Shown: positions 11,182 to 26,799, counted from the stretch's first letter. The stretch is DNA of 64,000 nt from Perca fluviatilis (GCF_010015445.1 NC_053114.1:34004025-34068024); one strand, 5' to 3'. Numbers and translations: made by a program. The notes: generated by a model from the sequence alone, not told the origin.

Positions 11182-13866
11182 TATTAATGAAGTTTATGGT
11201 GTAGACCTGTTCTATATGAAAAATGCCCTGAAATAATTAATGATGCCAGATGATTCGGCACTACGTTTCTGAAACTGACCCGATCAGAAAGAGAGATTTG
11301 TGCTGAGAATTATGACACATTTTTTTAGAAGCAGAGCCAGTAGTGTGCAAGAGATGGCTGCTGTCAATGTGGAAGGCACATCTAAGCTGTTGCACCACAG
11401 TGTGGGAACAAGCAAACATGATCAGATTAGTTACAATATAACCACTTTCTAAATCTACATTGTGAAGCAAAACTTACTGTTTTGAATTGGAAATTATGAT
11501 ATTTTACAAAAACACACTGAAATGCAAGGCTGTAAAGAACAGTGCACTATTGCAGAAGGTACATTTACATTATTTTAATATAGTCAGTCGTGAAGTAAAA
11601 TCAGCCAGTCTAAGGCATGGAAATCCAGGGCTGAAAATGAGTCCCATTCCAAGCCTGGCTTACACCTTGCCGCTCTGCACTGTTCTTATCTTGATTATTT
11701 TATTTTATATATTATTATATTCATTGTAGTTTTCTTGCTGTGGATGGCATCATCCTGAGTGCCTCCAAAAACATTTTGTACATTTGTTCCAAATTGAGCC
11801 ATCTATGGTCATGTGCTTAAGAGTGTTTAGACTACTTTTAAAATAGAACAGACTCTGCTTGCTTAAGTATGAATAAGAGATGATGGGAAACTGCAGGAAT
11901 TTTCATCTTTCCTAAATTAAATGTCTTAAAGAGTTTGTCCAATTGCTACATTACTGTAAATTAGCAGCTATAACTCTTGCAAGGTCACTGTCTGTGTGCT
12001 TTTATTTATTCAGTGTCCCCATTTAATGCACACAAACAGATGGAAGAACAGATTCTATGATGGCTCAGGGTCTCAGATTCAGCTGGTGCTGCTTGACACT
12101 CAGTACAGAGGGAGGCTTATTGATATTGCTGATTCTAATCAGGTCAGACACTTCCAGTCACTCGCCCCTCTCCTAAAATCCACTACAGGCCTTGGCTCTG
12201 TAGACTCAACATGCTTTCTGTCAGAGAGGATCCTTGAGTTTACTGTATGCATGTGCCTGCATGTGTGTTAGTCGGATCGTAGAGATTACTTTGTAAATCA
12301 AGAGGTCTTAAGGTTGAGTAAGGCAGAGACACGAGGGTTGCTGGTGAATTGATGGTTTTGAAAAGTGAGGGGTGCCAGAACCTGAAACCAGCAGTTGTAT
12401 TCATGATGGAGTAACCTGCATAAATGCTAAGGCATGGGTTATCCCCTTATATCTGAGACCCACCAACCTTGCAAGGCAATATCCTGCTAAGCCAACAAAA
12501 CAAAACAAATGAGTGTCATTATTTTAGTGTATTATTTGTATTGGTGAGATTTGCAACCACATATCCTGTGGTTCTTCCCACAGGGTTGATAACTGAGAAT
12601 ATTTAACAGGTTGAATTGAAAAAATAATGAGTGTGGAGCACGGTGAGATTTCGGCATGAAAAGATTGTATGTTTTTGAATGTCATTAACTTGCATGATTC
12701 CCCCACATGTCAGGCCAATTAAAGTGAAAGGATGAAGAGGGACATTCAGCTAAAACAGCTTGTGGGGGAAAATCAGTCAAAATATAAGAAACAGACAGTT
12801 TTGGCTGGATTATCTATTTGCCAATTAATATATTGTATCTTTGCGGGCATTATTTCCCCTGGACTTTATGAAAGCTGTGCATGGTTGTGTAGGGCACTTG
12901 AACACACCCCAAAGAATAGAAGATGGCCTTATAATCTGTTACATGAAAACAACAGTATAGCCTTGGGCCCACCTGACATTAACATATATGTATTCTCTAT
13001 GCTATTTTATTGCAAGAAGAGAGACACTTTATTCAAGTGCTGTAGGAAAAAGTGGTGCAAAAATAAAATGCAGTTAAGATTCATGCATGTAATATTTGAT
13101 CACCCGAAGCACCTCTGTGTTATTGCAGAGTATTTTCAATCCCATATTTATACCGTAGTCCAGTCATTCTAAGCCAAAATGTGGGTCAAACTTGAACAAA
13201 TTGCAACAGAAGAAAACTCAACTGATTTTGTCCTCATTATGTCCTGAGTAAGGAAAAAAAAAAAGCCCCGAAGAATCCCATTAGGGGAAAGTTTCGAAAA
13301 AGACTATAGCCTATTCATACGCCTATTCATTATTTTTCTCACATGAAAAGAGTAAAACTTTTAACCTTTAGATATCACCATAAAAATTACTGAGTTGATT
13401 ACTTACATCAAGACAAACAAAAGATGTATTAAAAATTTTTTGAAATTGTTTGTTAACATGGGCAAACGGTGCATAATCTAATTACGTATGTCCTAATTTG
13501 CATAAATACCACAACAGATCTGAACATTTGGTATAGCCAGGTGAAAATGTCTAGTTGAATCTTGTTGACATATACACACAGTAAAAGACTTAATGTTAAG
13601 GTCTGAATGGAACCCATTTAGGCTACCCATGAGTATTAATACATAGAGGCAGGAAGAAGTACTTTAAACCAGCCTTTATTAATTATTATTGCAGAGATGC
13701 TGCATTTTGTTCAACCTGACTGGACTAGTACACAAATCGATGTATTAATGTGTATGTATGCGAGGCAGCTCTGACACTCACGTCTGCTGGTGCTGGTGGT
13801 AGAGTTGAAAATAGCCGTGTCATTGATTGTTCAAGGATCTCAATCAAATATCTTAATACCACGGTA
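11182..13866. other. intergenic DNA, no gene seen
   Basis: AT-rich. A 146-codon open frame (12732-13172, +) was inspected; it shows no domain, signal peptide or splice context and is considered chance. Poly-A near 13254-13264. Confidence 0.5.
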
Positions 13867-13870
13867 TTAA

Positions 13871-14391
13871 AGGTCCCATGGCATGAAAATTTCACTTTAT
13901 GAGGTTTTTTAACATTAATGTGCGTTCCCCCAGCCTGCCTATGGTCCCCAATTGGCTTGAAATGGTGATAGATGTAAACCGAGCCCTGGGTATCCTACTC
14001 TGCCTTTGAGAAAATGAAAGCTCAGATGAGCCGTTCTGGAATCTTGCTTGTTATGAGGTCATAAGGAGCAAGGTTACCTCCCCTTTCTCTGCTTTGCCCG
14101 CCCAGAGAATTTGGCCAACCCATGAGAGAGAGACATCATGGCTTTCAAACGAGAAAAGTGGCAGTTGGTCAAGGCCACACCCCCACCCTCCACCTTGCCC
14201 CCCCTTCTCTCCTCCTCAATAGCTACAGACACAGAAATGGCACATCCTAAGGAAAGCTCATTGTGGGACTGGCTCTAGTGGCTGTAATTCTGCACCAAGG
14301 CTGAATTTCGGGAAAGAGACTTCAGATATAGTATTAGGGGACCACTAAGGTCTATATAAAAGCATCCAAAGAGCACCATGTCATGGGACCT
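13871..14391. mobile_element. TTAA-flanked MITE, 521 bp
   Basis: Inverted tips AGGTCCCATGGCATG and CATGTCATGGGACCT, flanked by TTAA at 13867-13870 and 14392-14395. Non-coding. I recognise it as a very common repeat of percomorph fish; the family name is not certain. Confidence 0.85.
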
Positions 14392-14395
14392 TTAA

Positions 14396-16661
14396 GGAAC
14401 TGGGCATTAAGGAACTGGATTTGATGCAGGTTAAAGGTCACAGAACAGGCCACAGGGCACATGTGTTCATCATTTTCAGTGATTCCATTAAGTGTATGAG
14501 ACAGTGTGCAGAAATCATTTGTCAGCAGGATCTACCAGTTAGTCTTCCAGCTAGTGGCCACTGTGATGGATTCAACCATTTTTTATATTGATTATACTGA
14601 TTTTGAAGGGAAATGAGAGCATATTAATCTTAGGATCAATGGAGGCCATTGTAATGATTGAGTAACCTGGGAAACTCCTTTGTCTAAATTGCTAGGACAG
14701 TATATGTAGTGTGGGGTTCACTTAATTTTTTGCATTTGTCAAAGTGGGGGTGACTGTGGAAGAGGGTCTGTGGCTATTTTTTGTAATGCTTAAGTGTAGT
14801 GGCTACCTGACAACAAAGAGTCATATTTGACATCAAGGTTTCTGAGAACAAAACAAACAGAACGTGGACTGAAGAAGAAAGGCATTAAAAAAGATATTGT
14901 ATTTTGAATATTGTAACCGATGATGTAACACGTTTTCTTCTTCCGAAATGTACTAACTTAATTTACTTAACTAATGAAAAATAATGATTACCACCTTACC
15001 TCTGGTAATGATAGTTGTGTACGTGTTGGTACTCAGTTTCAAAAGTATTAGTTGGGACAATTGCAGGGGAAATTGTTTCTGTTTAAGATAATTACAAATT
15101 TCTTTGGGCGAAAACAAGTTTGGTTGTAGCCTCATGCATCACTGGTTTTAATTAAAATGCAAAGAAGTTCTCAAATGATAAATCATAACTTTGAGTGTTT
15201 GCTCCTTCACAAAGTCTCTATCAGGAGTTGGTTGGATCTTTCAACCTCAACAACATACAGCGTTTTATTTTGTTCTTTCTATTTCTGCAACAATACACAC
15301 AAGCTTTAAGACAAGGCTTACAATTAGTACATGTTAACAAGGGGAGGTTACACGTTCAATGAGCAAGCTAATTGGTTTTTATTCTTATGAGGAATGCCTC
15401 AGATCTCTTGTTGTATGTTCTCTGGCAAATGAAAAATCCACTTAATGGCAGAATTATGACAACAGAACACATTATGACTTGTTGCAACGAGTCACCTTTA
15501 GCTAAGATTGAGTTGTAATGATGAAGGTAATGGACAGGATGGGCAGGATCAGCTATTGTTAAGTTTGATGTAGGAATAATTAAATGAGCATTTCAAATTT
15601 CTTTTTTTTTACTTGGAATGAGAATAATAATAAGCAAATACTATTTTATTATAGTAATGAAGGATCAGCTGAGCAGTGCCACCAGAGCTGGTAGGATTTT
15701 ACTGTTCCTTGTTTATTGTCTTTAGTTGCAAATAAACAGGAAGCTTAATATTCTGGTCATCTGTGATTCTCCAACAGGCGTTTTCAGTACTAGAATACTG
15801 GCTGTGAATATGTGTGTGTGCGTGTGTTTATGAAGCCTATGGACGAAGTCCAGAGAAAGGCCATCTGTTACGATCTCACCTCGCCTCTCTCCCTTCAAAC
15901 CCCTGTTGTTTACCCTCCCACGGCCTCCTCTTCCTTCTATCTCTCACTAACCTCACCAACTGCGCATGTAAGAACTCATGGAAATTACAAGCTTTCAATA
16001 TTGAATAATGGGGGCTGAGGAGCACCATATCTCAGATTCCTGGTGTGGAAACATGGATTTATCATATAATATCTGGTTATTGTTTAAGCAAAATCAAAGG
16101 CAACTTGATTTGCTGTTGGGGTCTTGAAGGTGTTTTTGCCAGTTAGAGGTTTCATAGTAGTTAGAGGTTCTTACTTCTAAAACTCATCCACTAATCCAAT
16201 CTTCAAGATAAAAAAGCATAGCATAGAGTACTCTGCAAAAACTCTTATTTTGAATTTAAACTTTTTGGCATTTTGAATAGGTAAAACTGAATTATATATG
16301 CTCACTATTCTAAAAATGTAGTATAGCCTACATAAAAAAGAGAAAGAAAATGAGTTCACCCACCTTTATAAAAGTATTTATAAACCACATTAAAAATCAA
16401 CAGCAACAGTTGCTGTACAACCAAAATATAGCAAAACTATAAAAACAACAACACAGTAAAACCACAAAGTCAATACAAAACCATAAAAACAGCACAGTAA
16501 TGAAACAGTATGAATAACACCAGAGTCGATTTAAATTTTTGAAAACTGATTTGCATTGACTCTCATCATGACTCTATTTGACAGTTTTACCAACTCTTAC
16601 TGTGTGTATTGCATCAAAATGGACATTTTAACATTTTCTTAAAAAAAACAGTTATTTATGT
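14396..16661. other. intergenic DNA, no gene seen
   Basis: Nothing recognised beyond short A/T runs. The small frames near 15812-16018 lack any supporting feature. Confidence 0.5.
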
Positions 16662-16665
16662 TTAA

Positions 16666-16900
16666 AGCTATAGAGCGTAGTTTTTGCTGCCCCCATGAGG
16701 AATTCTAAGTAATGACAACAAAACTGTCGGCACGTCCACATGATACAAAACTTCCATGACCATGCACCGCACCGGTAATAATCTTCACTCGAGCTTCTGT
16801 ACGGGAAAGTCACCTGACGCCACAATCTTCTGAACATAGCCATACTGAGAAATACAGAGAGAGTTGTGTGGAGCTGATAGTCTTAATTAGCTTTGTAGAA
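16666..16900 (+). mobile_element. MITE copy, right end eroded
   Basis: Begins AGCTATAGAGCGTAGTTTTT just after TTAA (16662-16665). The segment GGAGCTGATAGTCTTAATTA (about 16870-16890) is repeated near 46711-46730, where the family's other tip (ACGCACTAAAGCT followed by TTAA) is preserved. Here the sequence diverges after about 16898, so the right end is lost. Confidence 0.65.
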
Positions 16901-18014
16901 ATTCAAAAATTGTTTGAACTTAAACATGTTAACAGAGCCTACACAACACTCTTTTGGAACAAACTTAACTTAGCTTTACATACAGATGCTAGACTGACAC
17001 ATTGCATCATGAACTTTAAAAACAGTCCCCCACACCATTAAAAGAAAAAAAGATCCACACTATAATATACTAATAATAATAATACGGTATGAACGAACAT
17101 ACTGGAGTACACAATAAAAACAGCCCGGCACAAGCCGTGTCAGGCCACCTGCCATGTGTGATTATATGAGCCAGGCTAATTTCATAGAAATCCTGTGACC
17201 TGGATGAGACAATTACTGTTATTATTCATGTTAGACTGACTGACTGAATCTGGAATAAACATTTAGTTGATGTTCAACATACTAGGAGGGACCGCTAAGG
17301 GGAAAAGAATATGTTCATAAATTACCATTCTAATAGAGATTGAGTGGGCTGAGGTTGTAAGTGCATGCAATACACATGTGCCACTAGAGTTTCTTACCCA
17401 AACTCAGTGTGTTTACTTGTAAAACATAGATACTTTTGTAACCACTTTAGTAGTACTTAAAAGTGGCAATAATCAATATGTTATACGATATGTTATATCA
17501 CTTACCTACTTGTGTGTGTGATAAACCCACAGACATTTATTATGAGACTCTTCAGCTCTGCAGAACTTTCTAGAGTCATTGTTTTAGTTTTCACGTAACT
17601 TTACTGTTTTAGTTTACTCTCACCTCATCTGCTTTATTATTGGCCACAGGTGGCCGCTGTTTTCTGTGGAAAAAGCTCCAAAATCCTGCTGTATGCTACT
17701 TGCCCAGCACAAAATGCCCAGCACAAAATGGCAACATAGTGGAGCATCAGCTAAAGAGCCAGGCATGCCCCTCAGGAGTTGGCCAAACACAGAGTTAAAA
17801 GGAGAGTGGATTTTGGACTTACATTCGGCAGGTGGCCAGAAACACAACTTCAAATATATGTTGCTCTATATCTGCTTGGCAACTGTTTGCAAACAAGTTA
17901 GCCATATACATTGCGGTATACAAAAACTAGAATTACTGCCTTGCGGTTTTATGCCTCACCATCCAGTCAAGTTGCATGTTTGTCCAGACTTTAAAGCAAT
18001 TTAATAAAAAGGTA
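16901..18014. other. intergenic DNA, no gene seen
   Basis: AT-rich spacer. An 18-bp local duplication (TGCCCAGCACAAAATG, near 17700-17730) is the only structure noticed. Confidence 0.5.
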
Positions 18015-18018
18015 TTAA

Positions 18019-18699
18019 AGGAGAACTCCGGGCAATTTTTACGTTGATCTTGATCGCTATATGTTTGTGAGTACTTTCGATAGCAAAAAACCCCCGAGCC
18101 AAATCGGTGCTAGCAACAGGGAGCTGCTGCAGCTAATGCCCAGAGCTCCCACTCAGCTAAAACGGCAGTTTTGGGGGCATAAGATAAAGAGTGCCTTTGT
18201 GCCTCTTAACAGACACAAAATGCAATTAAAATTAAAATTCATGTGCAACATGAACAGGGCCCTTACATGACAACAAGATGCGTTTTTAACTAAGACGTTG
18301 TTTAAATTCACCTACCCTGTTAGCTGCTAGCTGCCGTCTGGGATGAGTGAGTGTGTTCAGCCAGGCTTCAGTAATAATCATCACGCAGCAGTTCTGTGTG
18401 TATTAGTAGCATACATATCCATTTTGTGTGTGATCCATCTGGTGTTGGTGAGTAGGAGTCTTGTCAGTGTCGATCGTTGTGGTTTCCTTAGCCGGGCTAG
18501 CAGGCCCGGCCGGCGTCCTTGCTTCTGCTTCCTCCCCGCCCTCCTCACTTACCGCGGTCGACAACAATCCAACGAGCGCCCGCTGGTCTGGTGGATGTCC
18601 TCCAGAAGACCGTTCATGCCTTCGCGGCATTTTGCTATCGACAGTACTCACATATGTATAGCGATCAAGATTAACGTAAAAATTGCCCGGAGTTCTCCT
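18019..18699. mobile_element. TTAA-flanked element with ~45-bp inverted ends, 681 bp
   Basis: Tips AGGAGAACTCCGGGCAATTT and AAATTGCCCGGAGTTCTCCT are inverted for about 45 bp and bounded by TTAA (18015-18018, 18700-18703). The reading frame of 154 codons that starts at 18343 is fortuitous: the same sequence in the copy at 10568-11177 is not conserved as coding. Non-autonomous. Confidence 0.9.
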
Positions 18700-18703
18700 T
18701 TAA

Positions 18704-20130
18704 GCATATTTTTTAGCAAAACATGGATGATTCACACACATCTTCAACGCAGCGGCGCAGAAGATCTGTACAATCACCACAGTTTCAAGATGGGCACCCA
18801 AGATTAGTGTCACCAATTCATTATCTGACCAAATGTGAAATATGGTCACAATCTCCCCTTCTGTTCCAGAGTTATGGTGTTTAATAATGGTCAGCAAACC
18901 ATTTTTTGCAGAATATTATGATGTAACAGTGAAGTTGACCTTAAGCTTTTGGATATAAAATGTCATCACATCATTATTTTATCATATTAGACATTTGTAA
19001 GAAATGTCATAATTAGCATAGATGTTCTTGACAGTACTGTTTATTAGCACCTCTGTCTTATTAGTGTCTCATTAAATCAGTCATACACACAGTAGTGTCA
19101 ATCTTCTATCTGTGGACATGTTGCTATGGTGTTTGTACGTGCAAAATACCACACAATGCATTGTTGTCAACTGGTATTGCTAACAATGGCTAACCTGGTT
19201 GAAGCAAACCTCACTTTCCCCACCCTGTTGAATATAATGGGGTTCAGACTCGGGTGCCACATCATTCCCAGCTCCGTGCTCCGTCTTCTGTAAAGGTAAA
19301 TGGAATGCAGCATTAGGCACTCTACTGGTTATCCATGTCGTTGAGTTGAGTCATCCCCCCACCAATAATATTAACCGTCTATGGGTCAAACCAGCTCATT
19401 TCATTTAAATAATCAGAAATTGCTTCGCGAGCGTCGTTCCTACGTCTGCTCTGGTCACCGAAACTTCGCTCTTTCCAACTTTAGCGTCGGCTGGTTTGAC
19501 CACGGAGATGCGAGTGACGGACGGAGAGCTTGACTGCTGTTTCGTTCTGTGAGAGAAACACCGCAAGCTGCTACAGTTTGCACATTCTGCCGCATGGCAG
19601 ATTGCAAAGCACACCGGACTACGGGAGACTTGGTGCGGTTCGAGGTTAGGTCACGTTCCCACTACAAACAAACCCACCAGAGTTCGATTGAAAGTGTACC
19701 GAGACCACCTCATCACGCTTGTATGGTACGCTTTTGGTGCGCACCTGAGTGCGATTGCCGCATTCACACCTGCCCAAAACGAACCGCACCAGCGGGGCAA
19801 ACCAACTGTAGTGCGATTAAACCAGACTAAATGAGGCAGGTAATAAGCGCCCATAGTTTTGATAGCAAAGGTTGCTGACCCCTGCCACACCCACACCCCC
19901 ACCGCAACTGCCCAATCACAAGCTAACTTACTCTTCGAGCTGCTAGGTTTCCATACATCAGCTTATTTGTGCCTGTAATTATAGACTGCAGAAAAACCCA
20001 TCGGCCAAGAATTGTTCCGTAAATAACAACAGAAAGTGCTGTATTGTCACAGCAAAGTCAGTGAAGAGATTAATAACACAAGTGCATACTGTAAAACTCC
20101 ATGATAATTGCTCTCATGGGGATTTCAATT
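18704..20130. other. intergenic; CpG-richer old transposon remnant at 19420-19830
   Basis: Mostly featureless. Around 19420-19830 CpG density rises and an 11-bp inverted pair occurs (GGTGCGGTTCG at 19632-19642 and CGAACCGCACC at 19780-19790). This resembles the terminal area of an old DNA transposon, but I cannot define its ends. No gene. Confidence 0.4.
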
Positions 20131-20135
20131 TTGGT

Positions 20136-20238
20136 GTACGTGTGTGTGTACGTATGTGTGTGTGTGTATGTGTGTGTGTGTGTACGTATGTGTGTGTGTA
20201 CGTGTGTGTGTGTGTGTGTGAGAGAGAGAAAGAGAGAG
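20136..20238. repeat. (TG)n with TACG interruptions, then (GA)n
   Basis: Compound dinucleotide tract; the alternating Cys/Val and Thr/His frames here are artefacts. Confidence 0.95.
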
Positions 20239-21224
20239 AGATAGAAAAGACGCAGTGTGCAGAATGCAGTGAGGGCAGCTACAACTAAATCAAAACAGAG
20301 CCACATTTATCACTGAGGCTTTAATAATAATAATAATTAGACTGTTGTAGCGAGGGCAGTCATATTCTCCAATGGCAGACGTATGTACAGACATTTACAG
20401 CTTCATTCTGCCAGGAGGTTGTAAACAACACACCCTTCATCTACAGTATGCCTGGTGTCAGGCTGTAAGGTACAGTACAGAACAGTACTGTATGTGTCTT
20501 TCTGTGCACTTCTGCAATGCTTATGGCATTGTTTGTGCTAATTGGACTTCTACACTTACACTTGAGTGAGGACATCAAGTCAGGTGATCTTGGGTTTAGA
20601 TTGGGGTAATTATTGCACATTGGACATGTGGTACAGCTGTTTAAGGTAACAAATAATGGCACAGACATGGATGTCAGTGGGGGGATCTCACAAGGACACA
20701 GGTACAGCTACTGGGTATGTGTAAATTTGCATTGACTCGTAATGAACCCGGTTCCATGGGTACATTGATCTTCCCAATGGAGGCTTTTCACATTGTGGAT
20801 AGTACAGATTAGAGCAGCCTATCTGCTGCTGCTGTCCTCAGAAATTGCTGTTGAACTCTTATAGAGGAATCAACAGACAGCTCATCCAGCACACATCCAC
20901 AACATTTTTGAGGAATAGGTGTGACCTTTTTAAAGCTGAAAGGATGTTTCAGCTTTTAACCTGGCATGCAGTGCAGCTGGAGTCTCATTCATTTAAGCCA
21001 TGTCCACCCTAATGTGGATAAATGTGATCATGGCATTTATGTGTTCAAAGTTTCCAATTCACACCGACATTTTCTAAAGGTTTGGCATTAACAATGAAAT
21101 GCCAAAACAATGATGCAAAGTTTTAACTGCTTTTATTGAGCCAGGATCTTAACACTTGATCTTTATTGACCTCTATACCAAGGTTTACTTATATTTGTGT
21201 AGTGGCACAGTAATCCCCCATTTT
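20239..21224. other. intergenic DNA, no gene seen
   Basis: An (AAT)n run near 20322-20335 is the only feature. Confidence 0.5.
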
Positions 21225-21600
21225 TTCCCTTAACACCACAATGAGATTGATATTTCTGGTTTATAGTGAAATATGTCGACAACTATTGGATGGACTGCCA
21301 CAAAATACACTTCAGATTTTCAAGCTAGAGGATAAATTCTAATGGTTCTGACTCTTCCCCTCACACCACGAGTAGTCAATGCTTTCACTTACTCATTTAA
21401 ATATCTAAACATGTACTAGATAGATTGCCACAACATTTTGTACAACCATTCTGGGTTTCCCCAAGATGGTTAACCCTACACTGGCTAAACATCAGCATTA
21501 TTATTGTGAGCATGTTATCATGCTGATGTTAGCATTTAGCGCAAAGCTCTGTTCTGGCCAAGTACAGCCTAACAGAGCCGCTGGAACGGTTGCCGGCTGC
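21225..21600 (+). repeat. dispersed repeat with ~90-bp internal period, copy 1
   Basis: Two degenerate internal units start with AACTATTGGATGGACTGCCA and a related TAGATAGATTGCCACAACA string, each followed by a TTTTGTACA-type motif. The unit ends with TGTGAGCATGTTATCATGC and AAGTACAGCCTAACAGAGC. The same order recurs at 26800-27375. Non-coding; class uncertain. Confidence 0.65.
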
Positions 21601-23067
<1,467 letters not shown>

Positions 23068-23424
23068 AGAGAGCAAGACACAGACAGAAGGGGAAATAGA
23101 GAGATGGGCAGCTCCTAGCTCTGGGTGAGTCTGAATCATTCAGCGACACCACTAACCAGAGGTGAAAGTCAGTCACCCTGTTCACAAGTTCTCAAATTAA
23201 ACGTTCTGGTCTTGAGCCAAAGGGCCAATTCTCAAATTAAGTCTCTGGTCCTCGTTTGTTAGGTCACATCAAGCCAAATCAAGTCACATAGCAAGCCTTG
23301 CCATCAAGTTTAATTTAATTAATGTTGTATTTGCTGATGGTGGGCATATAACCACACAGCATCATCAGGTTTGCTGGACTGATAAATGCTACAGTTACAA
23401 TGCAAAAAAAAAAACCAAGTCATT

Positions 23425-23607
23425 TTTTCGTTGTTGATTATTTTTTATGGGTATTTCCTCCTTTAATGGATAGGACAGCTAGATATGAAAGGGGAAAGAC
23501 ATGCGGGAAATTGTCACAGGTCGGACTCAAACCCTGGACCTTTTGCGTCGAGGCATACACCTCTATATATGTGCACCTACTCTACCAACTGAGCTAACCA
23601 GGCCACA
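23425..23607 (-). mobile_element. tRNA-derived SINE, minus strand
   Basis: Read on the minus strand it starts with GGCCTGGTTAGCTCAGTTGG (A-box region of a tRNA-like head) and has a B-box-like GGTTTGAGTCC, then a body with CATGTCTTTCCCC and a terminal A/T-rich tail. A second, independent copy is at 36752-36926. An extra segment between the A and B boxes makes it longer than a real tRNA, so it is not a tRNA gene. Confidence 0.8.
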
Positions 23608-23661
23608 AACACAAGTCACTTTAATTAAACTGTGTGTTCTTGTTTTGTATTGTATTTTTAA

Positions 23662-23950
23662 AGGAATACTTAGACATTTTGTGACATACACATGTTGACG
23701 TTTTAGTGAGAGCTAGATAAGAAGATACCACTCTCCTATTTGTTCTTTCAACATTAAGCTACGGATAAACAGCCGGTTATCTTAGCTTAGCGCAGGGGGC
23801 CTGGCCTGGCTAGCTCTACTTACGTAAACTCACTAATTAACACATGTATCTTGTTTATGTTAAAAAACTGAAACGTAAAAATATTAAGTTTTGGCTTCAC
23901 TGGGAGTTATGTGCTGGACTATGACGGTCCGTGAAGCCACACGGAGTTGT
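23662..23950. mobile_element. left part of a TTAA-bounded DNA element
   Basis: Starts AGGAATACTTAGACATTTTG after TTAA (23658-23661) and continues with ATAAGAAGATACCACTCTC and GTTATCTTAGCTTAGC motifs that I recognise from an abundant fish repeat. The opposite tip was not found; the right limit is approximate. Confidence 0.55.
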
Positions 23951-26799
23951 CATCATTAATTTACCATTGTGCTTTACAGTCTGACAAATCACCTCCAACT
24001 CCAGACTGACGGCTAATCACAGTTAGTAGGGTGTAAACAGCAGCGGTAATTGAGACAATTTTCCTGTTAGGCAGCTTGAGCAGTAAGAATAGCTAATTAT
24101 TGCGATCCTGGCTGTGAAATATTCCATTCAAAAAAGCCAGGGGTTTCAGAGGAGCAGGACAGTTTGTAGTCTGGGGCATGAGGATAAGCTCTCAGCTCAT
24201 TAAGGTTGCAAGTGTTGAGCCTCACTCACTCCCTCAAAACGTCCTGGTTTACCTGCTGCAGTCAACAGCAAAGGTGATAATTAGCTTAGTGAAGCAGCAC
24301 AACGGTACTGTACTGTAGGAGAGACAAATTGCTTTGCCACGTCTCAATTCTGTACATAATTCAAAGGGGTTGAACAAACTTACATCGTTTTATTCTGTCA
24401 TGGTTTATTTTACCAGTAGCATGTAGCACAGCACATTATCATCGTCATTATAATTGTTATTTTAATGGTTAATATAATATTTTAAATGAGACGTTATTAT
24501 TGTTATTATTATTAGTAGTAGCAGTAGTAGTATTTTAGTGTTTTCTTATTATATCTGGTAAACCACATTATGCTAGCATTTTCACTAGCTTTAATTGTAT
24601 CAAGTGTTTAAATCTGTATAGTAAAATTGCTCAATAATGGACATCTAATACAGTTGAACCTTCCCAAATAACATCATCAATGTCAATGTTATTTCACTGC
24701 AGTGATATGTGTCTACAATCTTATGTTTGCTGTGTATATTGTGGTATTGGATATGATGTGCAGTATTGTAGTATAATTCCACATCACATGCATGTCAACA
24801 TTAGATTGTTAATGGAAACTGTTTAACACAGGGGTGTCCAACACACAGCCCTAGGGCAGAACAGGCCCTCCATAGCGCTCACTGGATGACTTTGCAAAGT
24901 GGGAAATTTGCAGGGAAGTCGTTAATTCCAAATGATCAATATTCCTAGTCCACTGAGGCTCGCACTATCCCACGTGCTTACGTACATGCTACACACTGTC
25001 CAGCGTAGGCTACTGCTCATTTGACATTTGGAGTTGTTATGCATTTAGCATTGAAGTGCAATTAAGCATTGCAAGTAAAGCAGCACATCCCCAGTGGTAT
25101 TACATGAATAAACCATACTTACACCAAATGAAATATATCTGTTCTAGTTAACGTTGGTTCATTTTAGATGAGTGCAAATCATTTTGAATGTAAGCATTTC
25201 ACCTGAGTGCAACTAACAAGTGAGCGAGGAGGAATTAGTATTTACATAAGGATTTGTATCCTGTGTCGACGGTTTTTATTAAATTTTATGAAATAAGTTG
25301 GCTGAAAATGTAATTATTCAGAGCTACTGTACATAGAAAGATAAATCATGCCAGCGCAGTTGTTTGAAAGTGTTAAGATGTGTTTAAGATGTGATTGAAT
25401 TATTATATCAAGTCCCCACCTCAATAACAAATACAGTATAGACTCGATTGTTTCTAGTATAACTAGAGATAGATTTCTTCAAAAAATTCTACAGCCCGTG
25501 TATTGTAATATTTAATGGACAGTTATGTCAAGAGCAAGCTCATTTGTTTGTTTGGTGCACTCTGAACTGCAGATTTACTGTATTTGTCCAATTTCATATA
25601 TAATAAAAGAGAATGATTGCTGAAAATAATACCCTCTACCTGATAGGGTGTGATTTAGTGAGATTAGGAGGTTAGCCATTCCCTATTGTGTGAATAAGGT
25701 GTCTGGCAGAGGAGGGTTTTTTATCTGCAATGCAGCAGTTGGGCAAATTGAGGAGAGGATTCTGGCTCTGCTACAGAGTTAAACACCCTCTGATTGATCC
25801 AGCATCTCTTTCAATGTCTCTTGAACCCAAACAACACCCTCTTTCTCAAACTGGATTTTTGGTTTTGATACTAAATTTCCAACATGAGAGTGCAAGAAAT
25901 GCACATTTATTTCTCAAACTGAAAACTCTATCCAAACAAAACCCTGTTCATCTTTATCTTACCCACTTACTCACCCAGCACTCACTTGACTGAAGGGATC
26001 CATGATTTTACAGCAGTGCTTCTTATTAAGGCTTTGTACTTAGTGATACATTAAACGTGGTTTGTCACACAGATTGAATTGCTAGCTCTGAACATTTCCG
26101 TGAGCTTTGAGGACTAACAGTATACGTGTTTTGCTTATGTTTTGTATCCGTGAACCTTCTCTTCTACTAACACTGACGTAAGTCTGTAGCATAACTCAGT
26201 TTTTTAATGATAGGATGGATGTGAACAAATGCTAAAATGTGATTAGATACAAACAGACATTTGTACTTAAATGAGACGCTGGGGAGAATATTAAATAGGA
26301 GGGGAAAGAAAAGATCCTCTTTCACATATTTTGCATTCTCCCATGAGCATTTTAATATTGTCGCAAAACATTTTCATTCTCTCAAGGAACCAGGGCTCTT
26401 CCAGAAAACTGTATAAAATGATATGCCGAACTATAGCCCTAGTGGTCTGTACTTAATCCTTACACTATCACTTTCTGTGACTGTTTGAGAAAAATACAAC
26501 AGGTTGTTAAAATGAACCATACTCAGTGGTGACATTTTGAAAATAAAATGGACACTGTGCAATACTGGGAATGTTAATGCACAAATGATAGTCAAATTGC
26601 ACCTGCTGGCCTGCACACTTTGATTTGCCTTGTTGATGAAATTTGCTTTACAATAAAAGCTGCCTTGCCATGCCTTACATCCTGACATTATCCTTTAATC
26701 TCAAGTTGCTCTTTTAAACTTTTTTCTGAAATCCACTTTAATTTCTCCCCAATAATGTTCACTAGTTGCCTTGGTTCAGCATGCAGATATTTTTTGCCA
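23951..26799. other. intergenic DNA with one retroposon tail
   Basis: No gene seen. A TTGCC-type retroposon tail (TTGCCTTGTTGATGAAATTT ... CTGCCTTGCCATGCCTTAC) lies at 26622-26680. The GGGGTGTCCAACACACAGCC stretch near 24830 looks like the tip of an old hAT element. Confidence 0.5.

Noticed and set aside
12732..13172. 146-codon plus-strand frame in AT-rich intergenic DNA
   Set aside because: No domain, no splice or promoter context, composition like its surroundings; length is within chance for this much sequence.
18343..18807. 154-codon frame
   Set aside because: Lies mostly in a MITE and runs across its right end into unique DNA; not conserved in the other copy.
23425..23607. tRNA gene on the minus strand
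   Set aside because: Has tRNA-like boxes but an inserted segment, a SINE body and tail, and a second copy at 36752-36926.
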